From Zonotrichia leucophrys gambelii (taxonomy: Eukaryota > Chordata > Aves > Passeriformes > Passerellidae): a stretch of 64,000 nt of DNA. A program made the position numbers and the translations under genes. This document shows, piece by piece, positions 26,661-40,326 of this stretch. Below the pieces are notes generated by a model, which had not been told where the DNA came from, ran no database searches, and saw nothing but the letters and a program-made list of their open reading frames with translations. Each line of letters opens with the position of its first letter. The first letter of the stretch is position 1. The DNA lies in assembly GCF_028769735.1 (NCBI RefSeq), contig NC_088170.1, forward strand, positions 55,709,585 through 55,773,584, read 5' to 3'.

Positions 26661-26977
26661 AGTTGACAATGACTCTTTTTACTCAGTAACCTTCATTTTC
26701 CACTGCATCTTGTTTATTAACCTCTCAATACCACATACTCCCCATTATATCACAAGCAGCAGAAACTTCCAGATCATATTTAACAGAGGCCAACTAGAAA
26801 ATAGCATGGGAGTCACACATACCTGGCTGTTGTGAACTGTGAATTTCTCTGTAGAATCAAAATTATTTTATATACACACCTGTTCTGCTGCAGCCTTTCT
26901 CCACTATCTCACTTTGGCTACATCTTGGATGTGCTTGGTCACAGCTTAGTTTTGATTTGCAGAATAAAATTTAAGTA

Positions 26978-27204
26978 GAATCATAGAATCATTACTTTTG
27001 GAAGAGTTTAACTTTTAACTAAAGAGTCCAACTTTGAATTAGTACTACCATGTTCACCACTAAATCATGTCCTCAAGTGCTAACGCAGATATTTTTAAAC
27101 ACTTCTGGGGACTGGGACTCAGCCACTTCCCTGGGCAATATGTTGCAATCTAATCTAAATCTCCTCTGGAAAAACTTGCACCATTTCCCCTTGTCCTGTC
27201 TTAT
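26978..27204 (-). mobile_element. CR1 LINE, 3'-end fragment
   Basis: The plus strand opens with GAATCATAGAATCATTAC, the reverse complement of the CR1 3' terminal ATTCTATGATTC repeats. It continues with recognisable CR1 words: GTCCTCAAGTGC, ACTTCTGGGGACTGGGACTC, CCACTTCCCTGGGCAA, then AATCTAAATCTCCTCTGG and ATTTCCCCTTGTCCTGTC. The element therefore lies on the minus strand and is 5'-truncated near 27,204. Several substitutions and indels destroy the reading frame, so it is an old dead copy. Confidence 0.9.
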
Positions 27205-30200
27205 GTACATAAAATATAAATATAAATGTACAAAATAGACTACACTATACTGGAAACAATTCATACAGAATTTCTTAAACTGATAGTGTCAAAGAAGAAA
27301 TCAACAAGATGTACCTCTTGTTCCTGGATACCAGAAAATAATAGTCACTGGAGTTATACCTAGCATAGATTTAGAAAAGGAAGGCAAGCCAAGAGGATTC
27401 TGATTCCTTCCAGAGCTTGGGCCTGAGAGTGATGGAGACAACCTGTGCTCTAAGTACTTTCATTTCCAGATCAAATCAAGAACAGTGCCCGGTGGCTGAG
27501 GTCTAAAAGTATCTCTTATGCTGTGGTACAGCAGGAACAACTTCAATGCAGTCAGATCAGGCAGAGAAGCACAAAGCTTTGCAAAGGCTTCTGGCTGGCT
27601 GAAATCAAGGATGCAATAGTGAGGGGCAGACCTGGTGCAGCCTCCTTGAGGGAGGCTCTGAGCTGAAAATGGGAGCATGAAACTGGAGCTCTCTGAAGTA
27701 TAGTTCTTCCTTTACACCACTCTCTTCAGAACTTTAAAACTCTAAGGCAAAACCCCAAAGCTGGACACACTTGATGCCTAAAAACTTCCTAGTCCTAGCC
27801 AATGGATAGAATATACTCTTACACAGAAGCACGCTCTTATTTTCTGTACAAAAACATAAATGCACATCTCAATGCTGTTAATACACTTTTATTTCATATA
27901 GATGGTAGGTTCTTTATAATGAAGTTATCATAAGTAGATTATATATACTCTCTTCTCTCATGCCCTATACATTGAAGAAAAGATATAAAGTCTTTGATGT
28001 TTTGCTGCTAAAAGGGACAAAAATGTCTCAATACAACTGCCATTTCCCTAGTATAAATGTCAGACAAATCCCCCTCTGTTTCTTTCTTTCCTTCATTTTC
28101 TAATAATAAACTGAGGAACATTTTAAAAGAGCTGCATATTCATCATCACAAATGAAACTTCACTTTTTCTGTCTGTGGAAACAGTAATTATAGGTTTGCA
28201 CTTCTAATTCAAACATTGATGAACATGCCTCACACTGCAGAAAATATAAAATAATTTTTAGGCAGGCTATATGGTTTTCTGGGGGGAAAAGCCTAACAAA
28301 AAATTGAAAGCATCAGCATGAATCCTGATAATGACTACTCCAATGGCTTATTTCCATGTATCACTGTCAGGAGAAATTAAACTAGTGGGGGCAGGACATT
28401 TTTTTAGAAAATTATAGAGTATTAGTTCTTTCTTAAATAACAATTACCTGATGCCCAGAGGTCAGATATAACCACTGTATTTGTAGGGCAGTATGGCCAC
28501 TCCTCAAGGAAAATCAAAGGGGGTAGAAGCAAATGTTTTCCTCTCTGGACAGGTGGTGTCCAAAGAGCCAACCAACCAAGCAACCAAAAAATATTAAAAA
28601 ACCAGGAAAGCCATCTAGAGCAGATTAATAAATTCCTAGATCCGTTAGAAGGACAAATCCAAGTATGCCACTTATGGTACAATGGAAAGAAAGTACTTTG
28701 ATTCATGGTTGATTGCTCCTTATTTCCTCTTCTTGTTCACTAATATATAGTTTCTTTGTACTTGTGCCTCAGTCTGAGAGACTTGTTAGCAGAAAACTCA
28801 AAGATGACAACAACAGAAGGGTGGCAAAACAAATCAACTCCCCTGTGTCCTCCTGAAAGCAGCACTAGATGCACAATTCAAACAAACAACTGCTTTGCAC
28901 ACCTTAAATATGGCAGTAGAGTCTACTGGTCTCTGAAGTTACTGATACTGGGAGTCAGTCCACCTGTACAACACTATGAGGTCATTCATAGCTGATGCAA
29001 ACTGTGCCAGTTTACATCTCTGGAAATCAAACCTGTAGATTTGCATTCTGTTTAATATAAAGAAAAAGCTAGACAATTAGGATTTTTTGTTTGCATTTCA
29101 TCCAAATAGTTTGGGTTGTGGATTTCCATCTGTGTTGTCACAATGACATTTCAACCACTTAAAAATTGATTTAATTCAGGTCAGGAATAGAAAATCCTTA
29201 TTGCTCTGACTATTGCTCAGTTTCAAACATCGCTGAAAAGAAATGCAATACTGAAAGACTAACAGCCAGAGGGAGTTCTGCTGTAAACTAATAAGATCAG
29301 AGAAAGTTCTTATTTGAGATATTCAGCTTATGGTTATTGGTAGGGAAAAACAAAAAATAAAGTTTAAAGCTAATTACAGAGAAAAAAAACAAACAAACCA
29401 CAACAAAACTTTTATGGTAAGCCAAATTGAAAGCACATGGAATTATGAGGGGAAAAGAGAGATACTCTCTTGCTAATTTCTCTTTTGTTCAAAAACAATT
29501 ATTCTTTGTATAAAATTAAAAGAAAATATCACATTTGTCAGAGATCATGAATCTGACAGCCAATTTGGTGAAAAACATACCAGCCAAACCAAAAAAGCAT
29601 GGAGCAGGAAAATCCTCTCTTAATGAAGATATGGGACTGAGAGACCTAACTCAAGTATGTTTTAGAGTGTTCCTAATAAAGTTTCCTGTCTTACTGAATG
29701 AAAAACATAAAACTCCAGGTAGCACTTTAAACCACTTAGACTGAACCTCCTGTGCTCAGCTGCTTGGCATTTTGGAACTAGCAAATTAATGCCAGTATTT
29801 GGCACAGGAACAGGTGGGAAAACTAATGATTAATTTCTTCTCTCTTCCAACTCAACTACCACCACTGTCTTTTAAAAACACAATTCTTATCACTGCCTGC
29901 TGTTTCCATTTCTTGTCAATCTCATTGCTCTGACATGGGGCTGCAATAAACAAACAGCTGGACCCATTATTCTACTGCGAGTGGAACAGCTTCATTCCTG
30001 CAGCAAGAGCCTTGTCTTAATGTGCTCACATTGCCTCTCTTGGAAGGGTCAAAAAATCTGAACTCTTCCAACAGGGATCAGCAGCATGTGTGCTGCAAAT
30101 GGCACAGGTTCAGTTTGACTGCCAAACGAAATAAGCTCCATTAGAAAGGTACCTTTTTTACTATTTTTCAGGCATATGAGAAAAACAAAGGGAGACAGGA

Positions 30201-31672
30201 CAGATCCAAAAATTTCTATTCAGCAGCTTAGCAATAAGGGTATTCATCCAAGTTGTTGGTGAGTGGATACAAATGTCTGCTCTGAATCAGCTGAAACAGG
30301 TGTTGATTTAACTGTGCCTGCATCAAAAAACAACATCTTCAACTTTTCTCACCTCAGCTACTTCAATCTGTCTCCATTAAGTGCATTGCTAGCACTTGTT
30401 CTTTTTTCTGGATGAATGACCTTGTCAGTGACCAGAGAAGTTTTTACCAGGCAGATTTAGGCCTATAGCAACTTCTGCATCTTTAGTTCTGACAAACCCC
30501 AAGGTTTACATAAGCAGTTGATCTAAGAAAAATTATTAATGTCCTTAGAAGAAACATATGATTCTACATCTTCTTCTAGTGATGCATGTAAGAAACACTG
30601 ATGAGGGTGCTACCAATGCTGGCTGAGACAAGGAGTAAGGAGATTTGCTTTCACCATAGTTTAAAGGAGAACAACTCATGGTGAGCAATTGTCTAGGGAC
30701 AGTAATTCTGCTTCAGCCTTTTGCTGACCAATGACTGGGAACTTTTACTGCAATGTTTTTGCTCTTGGAATGAAAATGCATCTTTTTTTTTTTTCTTCTA
30801 TTTTTAATTTTTTTTTATTATACCGAAAGGAAGCCATTGAAAGAGATTCAAAAATATTTTAAGTGCAGCATAAAATTTTCATCAAAATTCTCATACATCT
30901 GCCAACATTTTTACCTGCTACAAAACAGGCTCTCTGGTAACCTAACACCATCACAGTAAACCCTGTGCATTAAGCATTTGAACTGCATACATGACAAAGT
31001 TTGATAGAATACAAATGTGAACTTTAGCTAAAGCTGGAGTGAATAGAAATGCTGAAATGATAAGTGAGGTAGAACCAGAAGTAATGGTTGATTGCTAATG
31101 AAAAAGTTTATTGCCTCCATACATGAATTCAGCTCTGTGCTCAGTTCATACTGCCTTTGAAAGGGGTGAAGTCTTTACCTACTTAGGTCCTGCTGGAAAG
31201 CTGAGCTTTTTAACTTCACAGCAACAAGCAGTAGGATTCCAGAGGGAGCTAATAAGCAATAATTAGAAAAAAGTTAAAAAAGTTTCACATTAGATACCAA
31301 ATATTTGTATATATTTCATTACTTTTGCTTTAAAATACCATGGAAACCAAATGAATTTTAAAGTCATTTAAGATGTTGGTTGGGTTGAGAAATTGAGCTG
31401 GGAGGGGAAAATAAATTGAAGAGATGGGTCTGAAATAAGCATTTGTTTAAAAGTATCAGTTTAATAAAAGGAATCTCTTTAAGAGAAAAAAAAGCATGAA
31501 TTTTCAGGAGCACAACTTTCAGAGGAACATTTAGGCAAGAGAAGTTAAATCTGCACAAGACAATGTCAAATTCATTCCCTTCCCTCAGTGACCACTGTGT
31601 CCATACGTATAGATAATTTTCAGGGACAAAGTTCAGTGGGTGTGTATGAATTGGTGAATTGTTCTAACATAC
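27205..31672. other. non-coding sequence, no gene recognised
   Basis: Nothing I can name. A slightly GC-richer patch at about 27,470-27,700 and another at 29,920-30,110 are unexplained. An open frame of 94 codons at 28,422-28,706 (minus) is rich in W, F and L but shows no family motif, so I treat it as chance. A T-rich run lies at 30,783-30,826. Confidence 0.6.
30783..30826. repeat. T-rich low-complexity tract
   Basis: Twelve consecutive T at 30,783-30,794, then CTTCTA and further T runs. It could be the reverse complement of an old retroposed A-tail, but no adjoining element is recognisable. Confidence 0.6.
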
Positions 31673-31702
31673 ATTAGTGAGGTTGCAGAATTCCTCACTA
31701 AT
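31673..31702. repeat. Perfect 10-bp inverted repeat
   Basis: ATTAGTGAGG (31,673-31,682) and its exact reverse complement CCTCACTAAT (31,693-31,702) are separated by ten bases. Small perfect inverted repeats of this size are expected now and then by chance. Confidence 0.85.
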
Positions 31703-34700
31703 ACCAAGTGGAGTTTTGGTTTTTTGAAGTTTAATACAAAGCACGCTATTGCTACTGCATAAGGTCCTAGTTCTGAAAGCCTGTCATTTATTGCCACTGT
31801 CTTTTGTCAAAATCCATTGAAAAATGTCAAGGTAAAATGGATTCCAGTTGATATTAACCAATGAAAATGAGATGTCTCACAGAGCAGAAAGATAACTTTT
31901 TCCTGCAAACTTAGGATAGAAAAGAATTTTTTGGTTTTTTTACCAATTGTTCAAAACTAAGATTTTGAGGGGAAAAGAAAACAACCTTGCAGGATTCTAT
32001 GTATATGAAACCTATCCATTAAATGGTATATATCCATAATATAGAATAAGAATGAAAAACTGAGCCTATTAAAAGTAAGTATGCTGGACTTTTCCATTGT
32101 CTGTCAAAATAGTATCAGCTTTTCTCTGACTGTAAAGCTGTCTCTCTAGAGATAGATAACTGAGTCCATTGCATTATAACTTAGTGTGAGTTACAATACT
32201 CCAGTGTCAAACCAGAAATGTGGGTAACTGAAAATGGATAATTGATATTAATTTTTTAGCTACTGAACTTTCAAACTACACTCACTCAAATCCTTCAAAT
32301 TAATTTGTATCTTTAGGTAAATATTGAACATACTGTTACGTGAATCCCTTTACAGAATTTTTGTGGTATTATTTGTGATTTTTTGTGTAGTATCACTTCT
32401 GTTTCTTGCTCTGTTCTACTCCACTGTCATAATTAAATAATTTTAAAAGGAATGGCAACTTTTTAGTAGAAAAATTTCTGCATCTTAAAAAAAGGGGAAA
32501 AAAAAAGGCTAAACCTAAAACTTCACAGTGATACCTAATGATTAGGTTTCAGTAGGATTTTTAAACAAGCAGCACTAAATGACTGCTTCCAGAATACTCT
32601 TTGGCAGGTAGCTCAAGTTAGTCACCTAAGAACAGTTAAAACCATTTAAGAGAACATTCACTAACTACTTCAGAAATATAGTGGTGGTTTAAATTATGAC
32701 ACTCATATGATGATTTTAGTAACTGCCCGAGACGTGAACATAAGTGATTACAAGGAAGGAGAATGATGATTCCTTCCTTCCTCTTTCTTAGATACACTGG
32801 TATTAATCCACAATAAAGGACAGTCTCATCCAAAAAATGGGAATGTGAATCTGGGCTCCAGCATGCAAGCAAAAGACAGAAATACTTATGAAGGAATAGA
32901 CTCTTCAGGCAGAGTCTTTAAATTAGATTAGATTTCATCAGAACATAAACTAAAACATTTAACATTGTTAAATAACAGGAAATTCAAGGAGACTAAATAG
33001 ATATAGAACATTTATAAATCACCACATCTCTATCTCTCACATATCCTTTCAGAACAACTTTCTCCTGTGTAGCTCTCAGATGATGAACAGCTCCCCTGTT
33101 TCCGCTAGGGCTTCCAGAAGGGTGTTCCTTTGCAACTTTGGAAGTCTGAACCCTTTTCCCTTTCAGGACTCAACTCCATCCCAGGAGCTTCTTCTCCTAC
33201 TTTCTCAGGTGGTGTGTCCTCTTTAGAGAGGTCTGGTTACCAAGAAAATGTTCAGGATGCATTTACCCTGACCACTAATACTATTTATCTCATTTATTTA
33301 TTAAACTTTTGTCCCATTTTTCTGTCTATAAATAAATGTTTTGCCTGTTTATTTTATCCTGTTTACCTTATAAACAAGATTCAATTGGGACATTAAACCC
33401 AAGCAATTAAATACTACATTTGAATGGATCATAATTATAGAACTTTTTCAACCTAGCTAAGCCTCCTCACATCCAGTCGAATGCAGTAAGAAACTGGAGC
33501 AAGTTCCAATATGTCACTGTACCTGTAAGTCAACAGAGTAATAAAGGATTTTGAAAAATACGAAGCTAAACTATGTCTATACTTTTATCAATATGCTCAG
33601 TTGGAAAAGATTACGTTTATTTTTCTGGTTAAATCACATTCTCTATAATAAGCATATGCATAATTTTGTACTATGAATGTTTTATAAATCCTGGACTGTT
33701 ACTTCTCAGAACACTGGTATACAGTTAAGGGTCTAAATGTAGCTTATCACGGGGAAATATCTGCAGATGAAGATATTGGTTCCATTAAAATTTTATGGTT
33801 ATTATTGCCAAACTATCCAGCCTCTGCGCATAATTTAAACAGAATATGCCAGATTAGACTTTGGCAGAAGTTGCCAGTTCTGTTTTGTAGTAACATTCAA
33901 GACTTTGACATTTTTTAAATTACAGACTGGAATAAAAGCAAGCATTAAAAAACATTTAAGTGAAAATTAAAACTCAGTGCATAGATTTTTCCATGAGATT
34001 TTCTACTCAATAAAAAAAGAAATAAACCAAACAACTTATATACACTCTTATGCCTAGAGCACAGGATTCAGAGACATGACAGATGCAATATTCCACATTT
34101 CAATTTATGCTGACAAGACTGGTAATGTAAGTCAAAATCTCCCATGTTACACATGCAACGCTTCCCATGAAGTTGTGGAGCACTGAAGAATTTTTTATTC
34201 TTTTAGCAAAGTCAGAATTTCCAGTAAGTGAGAAATCATTGAAACTAGATCCCTTAGATACTGATACCACTGCACACTTAGATGACATCTTAACCAGAAG
34301 TGTCTATCAGTTATCTCATACTGTTTCAGAGGGAAGGAGAAACTTTCACTAGTCGCTGAAAAGTTAGCTCAAACCCTTGCAATTGCGCTAAAAACTATAA
34401 ATAATTTAAATTCTTTTTGGTTTTCCTGTTCAACTATTTTAGGAAGAATAACAGCATGGCCCTTCAGTTGATGAATCCTGGTATGTATACCACTTCTTCA
34501 GAGTAGCAGGCATCAATTAGAGCACCATTCCTGTTCATCCAACTTGCAGTGGAAATTTGAGATGATGACAAATCAACTCCACAATTCTCTAAGAAACGTT
34601 ACAGATAATTTCTGGTAAAGTTCAAGTAATAGGTCAAAAGCATTGTGAATGAAGATGACTACATGCTGAGCTGTAAACATAGCTTAAATTTACCTTTATC

Positions 34701-36009
34701 AGTAATTTTTCCACATTTTCTTTTATTAAACTTACAGTAGCTAAGGCTTAGAGGTTATGGAGCAACAATACACACTTTCATAAAACCTTTCTTTAAGAGA
34801 CAGCTTCTTTTATATTAGTCAAATATAGATAAGACAACTCCTAGCTGGAGCAGAAGGAAAGATAAAAGGTTTCAACACTCAATCACAGCAGAGAGAAAAG
34901 CTTTGATTATTATAATAGTAGAAGCAAATTCTGGAGCAAGATCTATCAATGGTAGCTTCTAAAAGCTTTGCAAATTAAAAGAAAGTACAAGATTTTATGG
35001 TGAATATCCTATTGCCACTAATTCTTTTAAAATTCCTGAATAATTTGTCTTTTCTTCTATAAGCCACAAATAAATCACAGATTTATGAAGTTAGCAGGGA
35101 AATTTCTTTTTGTTAAGTTACTTCAGAACTGCGTGTTATGAAGTTCCTTGGAATTTCTCCTACCGTAAAACAGCCACTGACACAACAACTGACTATACAA
35201 CTATATATCTTATAAAAATTACTGTATTTTTGACTATTAATAGGTTTTTCTTGGAAGATGAAGAATGTGAAAGAAGGGTAGGATTTGCTGTTTTTTGTTA
35301 GAGAGCAGAGCTGTTAAAGCAGTTATTTTGCTTCTCAAGTTACATGATTTAATAAGCTTTACAGGAAAAGCCCCCTTAATATGCACAGTTATGTGCTAGT
35401 ATTTATGTTGGTAAGTGAAAAAGTTCTGACCTATGCAATAATCAGATGGGAATTTAGAGCAGAGATAATTCTGTCATTGGATAGTCTTGCTATTGATTAA
35501 TAGATCATCTATTCTAAAATGTACAAGAAAGAGGTAAAACCATTGTAAATAAACATCAGTGTGAATTGTGTTTCAAGAGCAGTAGGTTTCCTAGGTGTGT
35601 TGTTTATTAGCTTTCCAGGCATTCTTTCTTCATTGTTCACAGTATTCTATCAGACTTAACACATGATTTACAAACTAAAAATATCTTTAAATGCAAGAAA
35701 ATAATGTTTCCAAGATTATTTGAGCTTAAAGGATTTACAGTGCTAAGCCAGACTGAAATCTGCAGTGCCAGTGTTTCTAACTACCTTGGAAACTCTTAAG
35801 TAAGCTGACTGCTGCCCTGGAGCATTGGACGGACTCAGCATGGGATGATTTTACAGTGTGAATTATAAGGAAATGAACACGAAAGGACAAAAAAATTTAC
35901 TTTGAATAAGATTTTTCTTTACTCTTAGGGCCCTTCTGCAATCATGGTGACAGTCTGAAACGAGCAATAAATTCTCAGCTCTGGGAAGTGCTCAGCATAT
36001 CTATGTGTG

Positions 36010-36077
36010 AATATATAAATATATATAGGTATATATACGCACACTCACATACACAAACATACATATATATATATATG
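36010..36077. repeat. TA/CA compound microsatellite
   Basis: Interrupted TATA runs, then CACACTCACATACACA, then a pure run of alternating AT. It is the largest dinucleotide patch in the window and likely polymorphic. Confidence 0.85.
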
Positions 36078-37413
36078 TTTACATGTAGCCAGATAAGGCC
36101 TGCAGAGACCCCTTTTTTCTTGAAGTCTCACCTTAATAGTAATTGGGCTGACCAGAATTTCCTTTGCTGCTGCATTTCCCATTAACCTAAAATTACAATT
36201 GAAGAAATGTTGTGGTTGCTGCCAAAATACTGCTTTAGAGTTGTGCAGATTCTGCTCCATAAAATAAGAGCTAGGGAGAAGGAAGTGTGACTGGGATACA
36301 GGACAAGAGCAGAACTAATAAAAATGCAGGCTTCCATCCTGTTTACCATAAACAAATGTTTTAAAGTAGCTCTGCTGTATTTTTCAACATATGGAGTTCT
36401 CATAAGAGTAGAAGGGACTCATTTTACATCCCAGTGACCTAGTTTTCCAGGAGGAAGGGCCTCATATCCTTATGCATAACCCAGCAGTTCTGAAACCAGC
36501 TGTAGAAGAGAAACACAGAGTAATGAGGGGAAGAAGGACTACAGGGATTCAAGAGTTAGTACACTGGTGAAAATGAAGCTAAACATGCCTGCAGGCAGCA
36601 GCAGCTCTAATGCTTCTGCAAGAGTGAATTAAAACTCCGAGGCAAAGGATATAAATTTCTGGTGGGGGCTAAGCCCATTACTCCTAAATAAAATCTAACC
36701 CTGCATGCAATGCATGAGAAGATAGAAAGAAGAAAAAGCATTGTGAAAAGTACATCTTCACCTCTTAGATAATTTAATAACAAAAGGAAGAGAGCAAGCT
36801 AACTAAACAGCAATATCAAAGGGTGAAAAGAGCCAGGCCTTAGATTCATGGATATGATTTCCCAAATACCTTTTGACTTCTGAATGGTCCAGCTCCCCTT
36901 AAAAAGTTTACACTTATGCCTCTTTAACAAAACAATCTACAATAGTGTCCCAGCTACTTAGAATGAACTTTTATTTACCATCCCCTTGTAATTATAAGAT
37001 GCAAGTCTTTTCTCTGACTTGATCTTTTTCTGCTGTCTCACTTTGAGCCTCATGTAATGTTCCTAAGAAAGCATTAGGCATTTGACCGGGCAATGCAAAG
37101 CAGCTTTTCTTGGTAGGAACCTACTTTCCCAAAAAGTGCTAAGTGACCAAAGGAAATGCAAACCAAGAATGTTTTTAAACTGGAATGAAGTTAATAGCTG
37201 CTGGAAAAAAGGCTTAGGCAAAGCTAAGGCTTCTGTAATACAGTAATTAATGGTTTGAATATAAATCCTTGTTTTGAAATGATCAGTTTTGTACTTTAAG
37301 AGAAAGGAGGGAGTGAAAGTGGAGATCCAGGGTGAATCCAGGGAGTATACTTAAAGCAGCCAAGAGATGTTTGAAAGAAATTCAGTTAATACTCTGTTCC
37401 ACATTTCTACTCC

Positions 37414-37430
37414 AAAAAAAAAAAAAAAAA
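37414..37430. repeat. A17 homopolymer
   Basis: Seventeen consecutive A. No retrotransposed sequence is recognisable upstream, so it is listed only as a homopolymer. Confidence 0.85.
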
Positions 37431-37853
37431 GAAAAATAAATTGGCAATCTTGCCTTAGCTTCTACTTCCAACCAGGCAGTTCACTGCAGTAAAGCAGTTG
37501 ATATACTCTGCCCAATGGTTGAGCACAAATGAACTCCACTCTTGACTTTTTATTGCCTCATTTTAGCACTGATAACAGGTCAGAGAGAGAAAGGCTAAAT
37601 ACAGTAGTTTCAGGTCATTCCTTCCAATAGTTGCAAGGCCTGTATACTTAACCATGAGAAATTTAAATTATTTTTGTGTTAGTCATACTCTGGGCAGTTG
37701 CAGTGTCAAAATTATTTAATGACTTTGGATTAGCCACATCCTATTCTATCTGAGCCTTACTGCTTATCTCTAATGTCAGGGGCTTTGTGTGGAAACTAAA
37801 CTGTATGAGAGGCCCAGTAGTAGAATATTTCATAAGACTATTTGGTTTTGCAG

Positions 37854-38068
37854 ACTTTTTGGTATGAGATTGCTAATACTGGGACAAGAACAAACCTTAC
37901 ATATTCAGTAAACCACATTCAGATGCTGTCCTACCTTTGGTCAGCAGGGGTGGAGCCTAAAGCCATGTGTCCTGTACCTCATAGCTGGGAGCAAAGATTT
38001 TGGAGGGAAGAACAAAGGAACCTATCCCCAGAAGTGCAGCATCTTATTCACTTTCTTGATCAGGAAAG
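37854..38068 (+). other. possible spliced exon (215 bp, open frame), unconfirmed
   Basis: A T-rich stretch ending TTTGGTTTTGCAG (37,841-37,853) resembles a splice acceptor. CAGGAAAG followed by GTAAGT (38,061-38,074) is a near-ideal donor. Between them one frame is open throughout (about 71 codons), with wording such as LSYLWSAGVEPKAMCPVP and later LSPEVQHLIHFLDQE, and its first stop is the TAA within the donor site itself. I do not recognise the peptide. The exon lies in a locally GC-richer patch. It may be a lncRNA exon, an exon of an unidentified gene, or a chance coincidence; consensus sites and open frames of this size do occur by chance. Confidence 0.2.
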
Positions 38069-40309
38069 GTAAGTGTGGTGGCACTGTGGACTCTCAGGAC
38101 CAGCGCTGCAGACTCTTCCTCCACTTCTGCCACCCTGCCCTCCCATTCCTCTAAAATGTGGTTCTGAGATTTATAAAATCTATCCAAGATGAAGCTCCAG
38201 GATGCAGCTCCAGAAAAAACAGAGCAGCAAACTGGCTGAGAAGAGCCAAGCCAGGCTGACCCTGGGCCCAGCCAAGCAGAGCACTCCAAAGCAGCGGCGC
38301 CATGTGTCGTGGATGATCCAGCTCTCCAGGGCTTAATCCATCATTGTTTGTCATTGTCTGGAGCTTGGGGATGGGAAATGGTACCCACAGGAGCACCTGT
38401 AGTCTTGTGTTTGTCTCAGCAGCCATGCAGAACTAAGTCAAAGTGGTGAACACCTTTTGTGTGAAAAGCACCTTCTCTTTTTTGTTCTTTCGTTGTTAAT
38501 ATTTTTGCTGTTGCTATGAGTTCCTTATTCCATTGCTGTTGGCTTTCAGAAAATGGTTGTCTCAATCCATAGTCTCTGCCTTTGCACTCTCTCACCAGAG
38601 CTGGGTGGGGGAAAGGAGTTTAAAATTTGGAGTTTAAATCCCAGCTGGTGGTAAACCACCACAAATACTGCAAACAGGTACTGCATATTTTATTTAAATA
38701 TATTATAGTGTTGTAAGCTCTCTCTGCAGCCTTAAAATTTCATTTTTTCACTCCCTTTCCTTCTCAACTTGATACAATATCCACAGGCACTCTTACATTC
38801 TGAGTAGATTGCCACAGATTGCCAGGTTTGTATGTAACATCTCAGATGATTCCAGAAAAATAAACACAGGTGGGGCTATAAAATGGCTTTATCTGCCTCT
38901 TACCACAACAGAAGTATGTTCTATTGATCACATAAGTAGGCACCTTAGGACCAAGTGATGGGTTCAGCAGAAAAATAGACAGAAATGCAAAAGATCAAGA
39001 GGAGATCAATTAAAATGAGTAGTACCTGTTCTTCTGTTAAGATCACTATTACTGATATGACAATCAAAAACCACCAACACATTGTCAGTAGTAGATAAGA
39101 GTTGGAAAAAACTCATGCAATCTGTTACTCGTGGCATAATGTCCACTTTTTCTCCCACATGATCTTAAATAAATATCAGCAGACATAAATTCCAGATGTA
39201 ATGAAAGATATTTTTTAAGACCCTGAAAATAAGCATTATCTAGAAAACTGGAAGCTTAAGGAAGTGTTTGTGGTTTTTTTCTTCAAAAGTTTAATTATCC
39301 ATCAGAACAGTCACAGTTCCTATTTTTTATTCAGTTTTGCTTCTGGTAGGAGTTATTTTTCCAGTCTGATGTGTTATAGAACCTCTGGAGTCCATTCCAG
39401 AGGCATCTATGATTATGGTTGGACAGTACTGGTTGTTTGATGCTCAGATGTATGAACCATGCAGCCGGGCATCATTTCAGCTTTTGTGACCTCCATCAGT
39501 TGCCTCAGTGAAAGATGTTAGAGGAGAGATGGTAAATGAACTCCCTATGAGGGATGAGAGAGGAACAGGGACAGGTTGCCAAATATTTGGATTATGGCAA
39601 TGTTGAGTCAATAAGTATGGAAGTTTTGCTTAGAATTATTTCTTATTCTTTCTGTTTTCTCCGTAATTATGGGTGTTCTGACCATCTGTAGAAACATTCA
39701 GTTTATGAATTATTTCACTTTTGTTTTTGACATTCATGTGAAATTGTGTTTTTCTACCAAAACCTGAGCTGAATGAAGACAGATGTCCTATTAGAAGTTT
39801 CTGTAAGATCACTTTTATCAGCCATTCCCTGCTTGTCATGCTATGCACACAGCTCAAAGGAAGTGCTCCAGGCCAGGTTAGCCAAATTTGCATATCACTT
39901 TTCCACAGGAATGTATTCATGGCTAGTTTTGACAGCTAACACAGCTCCTATATTCACAAAGTCTTTATTGAACTTTAGTCATCAGTCTGCTTTGTGGGAG
40001 CAATAAGCAATTTCTGACTCCCCCCTGGAGATGCTGTGATGACTTTCCTGCAGAGGCTTGGATGTAGCCTGCTGAAAGATCAGATGGCAAGTACAAGCAG
40101 ACTCAGATGAAGGCTGAATTGACTCTGGGAAATCTGAATGTGGGTGTCACATGCTGGACAGATGTTGGCAGCCCGGGCTCTAGAAGAAACCCAAAGCCAA
40201 CCAAGCCAAGCTAAACCACCTGCTCTCCCCTGTCTAGATCCTTCAATAGATCAATGGAGGGGACATTTTTATCAATTTCCATCTGCTTTAGATTGCTCAT
40301 TGCCAGTGT

Positions 40310-40326
40310 AAAAAAAAAAAAAAAAA
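40310..40326. repeat. A17 homopolymer
   Basis: Seventeen consecutive A, without a recognisable retroposed sequence upstream. Confidence 0.85.

Larger units (their letters stand above)
31703..37853. other. AT-rich non-coding sequence, no gene recognised
   Basis: No gene or transposon recognised. Simple repeats include the TA/CA patch at 36,010-36,077 and 17 A residues at 37,414-37,430. Many short open frames occur, none longer than about 90 codons and none with family motifs. Confidence 0.65.

Noticed and set aside
28422..28706. 94-codon minus-strand frame rich in W, F and L
   Set aside because: It looked membrane-protein-like at first, but I recognise no family and nothing nearby suggests a gene.
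40310..40326. A17 tract as the tail of a processed pseudogene
   Set aside because: The sequence upstream shows no recognisable coding remnant and no flanking direct repeats were found.
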